Shown piece by piece: positions 31,018 to 38,400 of a stretch of DNA of 41,532 nt. Position 1 is the stretch's first letter; each line of letters opens with the position of its first letter. Source of the stretch: Leptolyngbya iicbica LK (GTDB lineage Bacteria; Cyanobacteriota; Cyanobacteriia; Phormidesmidales; Phormidesmidaceae); assembly GCF_004212215.1 (NCBI RefSeq), contig NZ_QVFV01000002.1, positions 127,711 through 169,242 on the forward strand. Direction: 5' to 3'. A program made the position numbers and the translations under genes. The notes beneath the pieces are model-generated. The model was not told where the DNA came from. It did not search any database and worked only from the letters and a program-made list of their open reading frames with translations.

Positions 31018-31524
31018 CTACTGAGGAATGAGTAGAACTGCGCTGGGTGCATTGTGCACAACGTGATTGCTGACACTGCCAAGGAGAAACTCTTCGATCC
31101 CTGAGCGGTCATGGCGGCCTACCACGATCAAATCAGCCTCAATATTTTTTGCGGCTTCACAAATGCGATCGCCTGCTTGACCGACCTGCACATCAGTACT
31201 CACGTGGCGAATGTCAGCCGCTTCGGCCTTTCGCTGAAACTGCCCGAGCCAATCCTGCGCGATCTGCAATTCTTCCTGCGCGACGACATCGGCGGCTGGA
31301 GCAGTGATGGGAGCGCTGGTCGTCGGCACCATCGTGCTAGGCCAAGGATACGCAACACCAGATGAACCGATGCCACTCCCGGCGACGGCATCATTTTGAC
31401 GGGCAATACAGTGCAGCACCATCAACTGGGCATTGTACTTTTTGGCGATATCCAGCCCTGCCGCAAAAACATCATCAGCTCGGGGGGTGCGATCGAGCGC
31501 AAGTAAAATTTGGTTGAAAGACAT
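31018..31524 (-). CDS. universal stress protein (UspA family)
   Basis: The 168-residue Usp domain begins MSFNQILLALDRTPRADDVF and ends with VGRHDRSGIEEFLLGSVSNHVVHNAPSAVLLI, quoted in parts: the GRHDRSGIEEFLLGSVSNHV stretch fits the ATP-binding G..G.........G(S/T) signature. ATP-binding-type Usp proteins act as stress or energy sensors in the cytosol. A Gly/Pro/Thr-rich insertion (about residues 48-80) in the middle is longer than usual. Ribosome site GAGGAG precedes ATG 31524. It lies between the 71-residue repeat protein (48 bases upstream) and the GvpU-like gene, all minus strand. Confidence 0.9.
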   Translation of the reverse strand: MSFNQILLALDRTPRADDVFAAGLDIAKKYNAQLMVLHCIARQNDAVAGSGIGSSGVAYPWPSTMVPTTSAPITAPAADVVAQEELQIAQDWLGQFQRKAEAADIRHVSTDVQVGQAGDRICEAAKNIEADLIVVGRHDRSGIEEFLLGSVSNHVVHNAPSAVLLIPQ

Positions 31525-31571
31525 CCTTCGGTTCTCCTCGCTTGAGTCATCAATAGGCTCAGCATTGAGAA

Positions 31572-31787
31572 CTAACGTCCTTCATGGGCACGCGATTGCA
31601 TGTTGGCCTCGCGATTTTGGTCGTGCTGCCGTTCATGAGTCATGCCTTCCCGCGCTGACTCTTCTACACCATCTCTAGAAGGCATGGCGGTTTCGGCTTT
31701 CGAGCGGCTTTCCATGGTGGCTTCGCGCTGTTGTTGATGCTGGCGCTCAGTCGTCGCCGATTCACGGGCTTGTTTATCAATATCCAT
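31572..31787 (-). CDS. small hydrophilic protein with internal duplication (71 aa)
   Basis: The 71-residue protein is extremely polar, with no hydrophobic segment and no Cys. Two copies of a motif, ERQHxQxREAxMxSR, occur at residues 14-28 and 52-66, a 38-residue period. Composition (Glu, Arg, Gln, Ser, Ala) resembles intrinsically disordered, stress-hydrophilin-like proteins. A ribosome-like GGAC lies upstream of ATG 31787. It is first in a minus-strand cluster with the Usp and GvpU-like genes. I do not recognise a named family. Confidence 0.65.
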   Translation of the reverse strand: MDIDKQARESATTERQHQQQREATMESRSKAETAMPSRDGVEESAREGMTHERQHDQNREANMQSRAHEGR

Positions 31788-31946
31788 AACTTGTCCTTAA
31801 AATTATTCGGCAAATTAGCGTCCTGATTTTGTTATAGAAAATCCAGGTCAAAGTTTCGTCCGGCGTTGGGTCGATCTTGGTGACATGGCCGTCAACCGTT
31901 TGGAGTATTGGGAGGTGAAATTGCCGTTGCCTTAGCATTGCCTGGA

Positions 31947-31968
31947 AACTAGCCCTCAACTAGCCCTC
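31947..31968. repeat. 11-bp tandem duplication
   Basis: AACTAGCCCTC is repeated twice without spacing at 31947-31957 and 31958-31968, in the intergenic region between the small protein and the Rieske fusion gene. Confidence 0.6.
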
Positions 31969-32089
31969 ATTGATCACTCTAGGTACCCAGTCCCTCCCGG
32001 AAACCCCAATTGCTTAGGACAATTGGATCTCGGGCTGTCGCACTTCGGCCCCAGGACACGGCAACCATCACATTACTTGAGGCATGGCA

Positions 32090-33628
32090 TTATCGAGTCG
32101 CGGCTGGCGTCGGTTTAGCCTCCAGGCAATTCACCGCCGGACCGTGCAAGATCTTGCCGTCGGGGTCAAAGCGGGAGCCATGACAGGGACAATCCCAGCT
32201 TCTTTCGGCGGCATTCCAATCGACGATGCAGCCCAGATGAGGGCATACTGCCGAGACTTGGTGGAGTTTGCCATGTTCGTCACGATGGGCCGCGACCTTT
32301 TTGCCACCCGCCGTGACCAGGCGTCCTTCTCCCGGCTTCACCTTCTCGGGACTGTCAAACAGGCCCTTAAAGCGATCGCCGAACCAGCGGGTGCCGACAT
32401 CCAGATTGTTTTTGATGGAAGCTTGAGAGACAAAAGGCGTGGGCCGAGTTGATTCGTACAGCTTGGCCCAGGGATTGTCGCGTCCCAACACGCGATCGGC
32501 CAAAATCATCGCCGCTACGTTGGAGTTGCTCATGCCCCACAGACTAAAGCCCGTCGCCACAAAGGTGTGCTGATTGAGTGGGGTCAACGGGCCGATGTAG
32601 GGCAAGCCGTCAAACGAAACAAAGTCCTGACTCGACCAGTAATAGTCCACAGATTCAATGCCAAAGAGCGATTTGGCATCAGCGGCTAGTCGTTCAAACC
32701 GTTCTTCGGTATCGTCGGCTTCTCCCACTTTGTGACCTTCACCCCCAATCAGGAGCAAGGTACCGCCGTCATCCGTGGGCGTGGTGCGAATGGAGCGATA
32801 CGTTTCGCCAGTGCCAATAAACATGCCGTCGGGGGCGATCGCCGGATCAATGCGTGCCCCAATCAAGTAGGAGCGCTTCGGAAAGGTCTTGGCGAAATAC
32901 AGCCCCTGGTCAAGGATGGGCAAATTGGTGGTGACGATGACGTCGGTGGCGGTCACCGTCGCTCCCGACTCAGTCTGCACCCGGCACGGATCCTCACCAT
33001 CAACGTTGCGGACGCGGCTGTGCTCAAAAACGTAACTGCCGTCGCCGTGAATCTTGTCCGCCAGACACAAGATGTATTTGCGGGGATGGAACTGGGCCTG
33101 ATGGCTAAATTTCACTGCGCCTCGCACCGCGAAAGGCAATGGCGTCTCGGTGACATAGGTGGCCGGTAGTCCCAAGTCGAAAGCCGCCTCGGCTTCCGCC
33201 TCGACCTGTTCCAGCATCTCGGCATCGGTGGCAAACGTATAGGCATCCTGGGGCTCAAAGTCACAATCAATGTGCTCATCGCGCACCAAAGCGGCCACCT
33301 GCTCGATCGCCGCTTGGTTGGATGCGCCATAGGCACTTGCCTGTTCACGCCCTAGCGAATTCATGAGGCTGGCGTATTTCAACTGGTGGAGCGAGGTGAG
33401 CTTAGCGGTCGTGTGTCCAGAGACGCCTTCCGCGACGCGATCGGCCTCTAAAACGGCGACTGTTTTGCCCGCTTGCTTGAGCAGCATTGCCGTCGTGATG
33501 CCCGCCAGCCCAGCGCCGACGATCGCCACATCGACTGACAAGTCCTCGACGATGGGCGGATAGCTCGATTGCAAAGTGGAGGCAATCCAAAATGATTGAT
33601 GTTCTTTGAGAGATGCCGATTGAGACAT
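32090..33628 (-). CDS. FAD-dependent oxidoreductase with C-terminal Rieske domain
   Basis: I choose ATG 33628, giving 512 residues; upstream in-frame starts (33664, 33691) would add an N-terminus not typical of relatives. The N-terminal DAO-type domain has the FAD motif [16 protein letters not shown] (about residues 34-49) and a late [16 protein letters not shown] segment. The C-terminus is a Rieske 2Fe-2S domain with CPHLGC (462-467) and CPCHGSRF (480-487), ligands C462, H464, C480 and H483. Such fusions are described in bacteria as FAD-Rieske oxidoreductases of undefined substrate, perhaps amino-compound dehydrogenases with built-in electron transfer. No partner is adjacent. Confidence 0.9.
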   Translation of the reverse strand: MSQSASLKEHQSFWIASTLQSSYPPIVEDLSVDVAIVGAGLAGITTAMLLKQAGKTVAVLEADRVAEGVSGHTTAKLTSLHQLKYASLMNSLGREQASAYGASNQAAIEQVAALVRDEHIDCDFEPQDAYTFATDAEMLEQVEAEAEAAFDLGLPATYVTETPLPFAVRGAVKFSHQAQFHPRKYILCLADKIHGDGSYVFEHSRVRNVDGEDPCRVQTESGATVTATDVIVTTNLPILDQGLYFAKTFPKRSYLIGARIDPAIAPDGMFIGTGETYRSIRTTPTDDGGTLLLIGGEGHKVGEADDTEERFERLAADAKSLFGIESVDYYWSSQDFVSFDGLPYIGPLTPLNQHTFVATGFSLWGMSNSNVAAMILADRVLGRDNPWAKLYESTRPTPFVSQASIKNNLDVGTRWFGDRFKGLFDSPEKVKPGEGRLVTAGGKKVAAHRDEHGKLHQVSAVCPHLGCIVDWNAAERSWDCPCHGSRFDPDGKILHGPAVNCLEAKPTPAATR

Positions 33629-33691
33629 GGAAAGGGAAACCTCAGTGATAAGCCTTAATTTCATAAAGCTTGAACGACGGCAATCAGACAT

Positions 33692-34264
33692 CCCTCAACA
33701 GAAATATTTCAGTGTTTTTGATTTCCTTAAAGTCGTTGTTTTATTTTCCCCATCAAGGCAGATGACTCTGCTAATAGCTACTAGCCAGTGCAGTATTAAG
33801 ATTGCTAAAAAGCGCATCTCCGTACCGCAAGAGAGGCTTTACACAGGGATATTTTTACGTTTGCAATTAGCCCATCAAATCGACTCAGGCAAGTAGCGAT
33901 ATCGCTGACTTTCTATTGCTGAAAAGCGGCAACAAAAGCGTATTCAAATAAATCTGAGGCATTGACGTTAACCGGCTTTGCACAGGTATACGTAAGTTTA
34001 CAGAAGTTCAAGAATTAAGGGTTGAAAAGGTCGCCGCAGCACTGGGCCGCTCGAATTTAATCCTGCTATATGGAGGCTCAAATCCCTTGCCGATTGGGGG
34101 GCTGAGACGGTGTACCTCTCACGATAGAGGAGTGTATTTCAGAAATGTCTATCATTCGCAACATGCGTCATTCTTAAGAGTCCGGGAACGTACTAACACA
34201 GCAAAACAAATTTATGCCTTTAGGAAGAATAGATTTTGCCTGCTGCCCCATTTGGATGATCACT
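33692..34264. other. intergenic region without recognisable gene
   Basis: This 570-base stretch separates the divergent Rieske-fusion and response-regulator genes. Weak frames at 33627-33896 and 34087-34302 have no protein character. It presumably holds both promoters; none could be fixed by eye. Confidence 0.5.
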
Positions 34265-34981
34265 ATGTCACCTCTAAAGATTGTTCTCATCGAAGATCAT
34301 GAATTGACTCGCATGGGATTAAAAGTCGCTTTTCAGCAGCAACCGAACTTTAACTTGGTTGGTGAATCTGGCACTGGGCTTGGCGGTTTAAGCCTGCTCA
34401 ACCAATATCAACCTGACGTCGCGATTGTGGACATTGGTTTGCCTGATATCGATGGCATTGAGCTGATCCGCCGATTTCGAAAAATGAACGCTGACCAGGA
34501 AACGTTTTCGACCAAGATTCTCATGCTGACAATGAATGACAGTGAAGACGCCGTAATGGAAGCTTTTACGGCGGGAGCTGATTCTTATTGCATGAAGCAG
34601 GCCGATATTCAAGAACTCATTGTGGCAGTGAATGAAACTCATGCCGGTTATCCTTATATTGATCCGGCGATCGCGAGTATTGTGCTACAGCATCTACGGC
34701 GGACTCCGGTTTCTGTACCCGAAGACCAGGGGTTGACGGTATCGATTAATGCCATCAACACGGAATATCAGCAACTTCTGGACAACTTTCCGCTGACAGA
34801 ACGTGAATTAGAAATTTTGGAAATGATTGTCGAAGGCTATCGCAACGCAGAAATTGCGGAACGCTCACACATTACGATTGGCACGGTCAAAACTCATGTG
34901 CGCAACATCTTGAATAAGTTGGGCGTTGACGATCGCACCAAAGCAGCCGTCTGGGCGCTCAGAGCAGGCTTAGTGAACTAA
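34265..34981 (+). CDS. NarL/FixJ-type response regulator
   Basis: ATG 34265 is chosen because the receiver domain starts immediately (MSPLKIVLIEDHELTRMG). The 238-residue protein has the acidic pair E10/D11, phospho-acceptor D56 (IVDIGLPD) and switch Thr/Lys residues. A C-terminal LuxR-type helix-turn-helix follows: LTERELEILEMIVEGYRNAEIAERSHITIGTVKTHVRNIL, quoted in parts LTERELEILEMI and GTVKTHVRNIL. It should be a DNA-binding transcription factor activated by phosphorylation. No kinase gene is adjacent; the multi-PAS hybrid kinase 0.5 kb downstream is on the other strand, so pairing is uncertain. A 10-bp hairpin follows at 35018-35041. Confidence 0.9.
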   Translation: MSPLKIVLIEDHELTRMGLKVAFQQQPNFNLVGESGTGLGGLSLLNQYQPDVAIVDIGLPDIDGIELIRRFRKMNADQETFSTKILMLTMNDSEDAVMEAFTAGADSYCMKQADIQELIVAVNETHAGYPYIDPAIASIVLQHLRRTPVSVPEDQGLTVSINAINTEYQQLLDNFPLTERELEILEMIVEGYRNAEIAERSHITIGTVKTHVRNILNKLGVDDRTKAAVWALRAGLVN

Positions 34982-35017
34982 GAAATATGTTGCGACATCA
35001 GCATATTTATGGGATTG

Positions 35018-35041
35018 GACTGGATTTAGGTAAATCCAGTC
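35018..35041 (+). terminator. perfect 10-bp hairpin after the response regulator
   Basis: GACTGGATTT (35018-35027) pairs perfectly with AAATCCAGTC (35032-35041) around AGGT. The tail TTCAATTTGATT is only moderately T-rich, so termination is likely but not certain. Confidence 0.55.
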
Positions 35042-35187
35042 TTCAATTTGATTGGTTTGGTTCACAGTTGGATTAATTGACTTTTGAATAATCGGCCACT
35101 GGAAAGATGGATTAAGCTTTCCCTAGATAGAGGACTATTGGCTAATGCAAGCAGATAATGCTTAATCATTAATTCTGTGAAAGCCCC

Positions 35188-35409
35188 ATGTTTGATGTTG
35201 TGAAATCGACCGTTAAATCTTTAATGCTGGAAGACCAAATCCTTGAAAAGGCTTACCAGCTGTACTTGAAAAGTCCATCGACTGAGCTACCCTCAATTAG
35301 TTTGAAACGCTTGGCTGATCAGACTGGTGAGAGCAGCTTAAAGTGTCGGAATGCCATTGTTGAAGCTAATCGCATGGGGCATTTTCCTAATTGCGAGCTG
35401 CATCCTTAA
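35188..35409 (+). CDS. small hypothetical protein, possible helix-turn-helix (73 aa)
   Basis: The 73-residue protein is soluble and mostly helical. The segment SISLKRLADQTGESSLKCRNAIVEANRMG (in parts ISLKRLADQTGES and NAIVEANRMG) could form a helix-turn-helix, so a DNA-binding role is possible. It lies about 200 bases after the response regulator and before the convergent kinase gene. I do not recognise a family. Confidence 0.55.
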   Translation: MFDVVKSTVKSLMLEDQILEKAYQLYLKSPSTELPSISLKRLADQTGESSLKCRNAIVEANRMGHFPNCELHP

Positions 35410-35421
35410 TTAGTGGTTCGT

Positions 35422-35438
35422 CAACAATGCCATTGTTG
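35422..35438. repeat. short palindrome between convergent genes
   Basis: CAACAATG (35422-35429), C, CATTGTTG (35431-35438): perfect 8-bp arms around one base, between the ends of the 73-residue gene and the hybrid kinase gene. Confidence 0.5.
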
Positions 35439-35463
35439 GCACTGCATTAAGTCACCAATGAAG

Positions 35464-38400
35464 TTAAGGACGCAGTTCAGCGATCACCTGGGCTAGTTGG
35501 TCGAGGTCAAAGGGCTTGGCCAGGTGGCGCTGAAATCCCTGGCTGAGGGCCTTGCGGCGCTCTTCATCACGGACGTAGGCGGTGAGGGCGATCACGGGGA
35601 TGTGCGCCAGGTCGGAGTCCAGCGATCGCACGTGGCGAATCAAGGTGTAGCCATCCATCTCGGGCATACCGATATCGCAAATCAAGATGTTGGGGCTAAT
35701 CGTGATCAAATTGTCTAAGGCTGCAGCGGCCCGATCAAAGGTCGCGACCTCGGCCCCGAGATTTTCCAGAGATACCGTCAGCAGGTCTAGCGTGTCGGGG
35801 TTATCGTCAACCACGCAGATGCGTAGTCCGGTCAGGTCAATGTCGTCACTGGTAATGGCGGCGGGCGATCGCGAGGACGTGGGGGTCGGCGATAAGAGTG
35901 GCAGTTTGACCGTAAACGTGGCTCCCTGTTTTTCCCCAGGACTGGTAGCAGTGATTGTGCCGCCATGGGCTTCGATGAGATAGCGCACGATCGCCAAGCC
36001 CAGTCCCAGACCGCCGTACTGTCGCGTGACCGAGGTATCTTCCTGACGAAATGACTCAAAAATGTGGGGCAAAAAGTCGGCATCGATGCCCATCCCCGTA
36101 TCCGTCACTTGAATGTGGGCCCAGCGCTCCACCTGCATCAGGCGAATCTCCACCTGTCCCCCTTCGGGCGTGAATTTTACGGCGTTGGTGAGCAAGTTCC
36201 ACACCACTTGTTGCAAGCGCCCCTCGTCTCCCCGCACCTGACCGATGGCTGGAAAATCGGTCTGGATGGTGATGTTTTTGGCCTCGGCAGCGGACTGTAC
36301 CGTTTCGATCGCGGCCTCAATCACAAACGCCAGATCAACGGTGGTCATTTCTAGTTTCAGTTTGCCCCGCAAAATTCGGGCAACGTCCAACAAATCGTCG
36401 ATCAACTGGGTTTGGAGCTTGGCGTTGCGCTCGATGGTTTCCAGGGCTCGGGCGGTGACTTCGGCACTCATCGTTTTGGTGCGCAGCAGACTAGCCCAGC
36501 CCAAGATCGGGTTGAGGGGCGATCGCAACTCGTGGGAGAGAATTGCCAAAAATTCATCCTTAATGCGGTTGGCATTTTCCGCTGCTTCGCGAGCTGCTTG
36601 TTCTCGTTCTAAGAGCTGCGCCCGCTCGATTTCCGCCTGTTTGCGATCGGTAATGTCAATGGCCACTAGGACAGCATGGCTGGGCTGAGGGGGCGTACTG
36701 GATTGGTCAAAAAATACTTGCTTCCGCACCGATAGCCACTTCACCTCTCCCGCGGGGGTCAAAACGCGATGATCTTGCGCGAACCAACCGGCTCCGGCGG
36801 GGTCCATCAACGCCTGAATCGAGCGCTCCAGTTGGGCGCGATCGTCGGGGTGAAAGGTGTCGTAAAACTGCTCGCGGGAAATGACTGGCTGTTCCGGCGG
36901 CAAGCCGTAGAGCACAGCGGCCTCAGGGGACAACGTGACCTGATTGGTGGCGTAGTTGATTTGGGCGAGGCCAAAGCCCGCCACCTGCATCCCCAGCTGC
37001 AATAGACCTTCCGAGGCTTGTAGCTGCCGTTGGGCCTGTTTGCGATCGCTCACATCCAGAATGAAGGCAACCGTTTCTCGCTGTTCCTCACCCACCAGGC
37101 TATACGCCAACAGCACCGGCACCCGGCGGCCATCCTTACGGATGTACTCCTTTTCGTAGGGGGTACAAGCGCCCCGTTCACGGGCTTCGGCAACATGCTC
37201 CGCATCCAGGGACGTATATTCCGGTGGCGTGATGTCGTCCCACCGAATGCGGCCAGCCTGCAAGTCGTCGCGGCTGTATCCCACAATCCGCAAAAATTCG
37301 TCGTTAGCCCCGGTCACACCGCCGTCAATATCGCCATACAAAATGCCGACGACATTTGAGGCCACAAACCCTTGCAGGCGGGCTTCGTTGGCGGCGAGTT
37401 CTGCCTGGGCCTGCTGGCGTTCAGCCTCTAGTCGGGTGCGATCGCTAATGTCGACGGCAGCGCCAGTTAGCCCCACAACCTGGTGGGTGCTATTCCGAAT
37501 CGGGTCGATGGTCAAATCGTAATATCGGGTTTCCGCTCCTACCGTGACCTGCACTTCTTCTCGCAGGCCGACACCGGTATCCAGCACCTGCTGCTTTAGC
37601 TGGGCTAAGTGATGCCCGGAATCTTGAGACAGCAGATCTTCGTCTCGCTGACCGACAAATTCATCGGCAACGTAGGGCCAACTGGGATTGTAAACCCAGG
37701 TATAACGAAGCTCGTGGTCTTGGGTGAATAGGGTGATGGGGGCACTTTTGAGCGCCACATCGAGCCGGTTAGTGGCCTGTTGCAGCGCCAATTCGGTCTC
37801 CTGGAGATCGGTGATGTCGGTATTGGTGCCAAACCAGCGCACGACCTCACCCTGGGCATTGTGCACGGGCACCGCCCGCGAGAGAAACCAGCGATACTGC
37901 CCATCTTGGCCCCGCAGGGGAAAGGTATCTTCCCAAACTGTGCCGGTATTGAAACAGTGGCGAAGGTGCTTAACGACTCGATTTACATGGTCGGGATGAT
38001 GCACCTGTCGCCACCCCCAACCCTGCATCTCCTCTAGTGTGGTGCCGGTGTAGTCAAACCAGCGCTGGTTGTACCAAAAAATCCAGCCGGTGGGGTCAGC
38101 CATCCAGGCAAATTGAGAAATATTGTCGGCCAGGGTGCGGAACCGTTCTTCACTTTCCTGCAGTTCTCGCTCAGCCTGTTTGCGATCGCTAATATCCGCT
38201 AACGCCCCGTGAAAGGCGACCGGATTGTCATGCTCGTCGTATTCCACCTGGCCCCGCGCAATTACCCAGCGCTCATGAACACCGCCGCTACTGACCCGAA
38301 ACTCTTCGGCGTAGGGTTCACCAGTCTGAATGGCCTGCTTGATCGCGGCTGACACATGGGATTGATCGTCGGGATGGATAGCAGCCAAAAACGTCTCTAG

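Noticed and set aside
31777-31959. 60-codon minus-strand frame upstream of the 71-residue gene
   Set aside because: Low-complexity, ends inside the 71-residue gene in another frame and has no family features.
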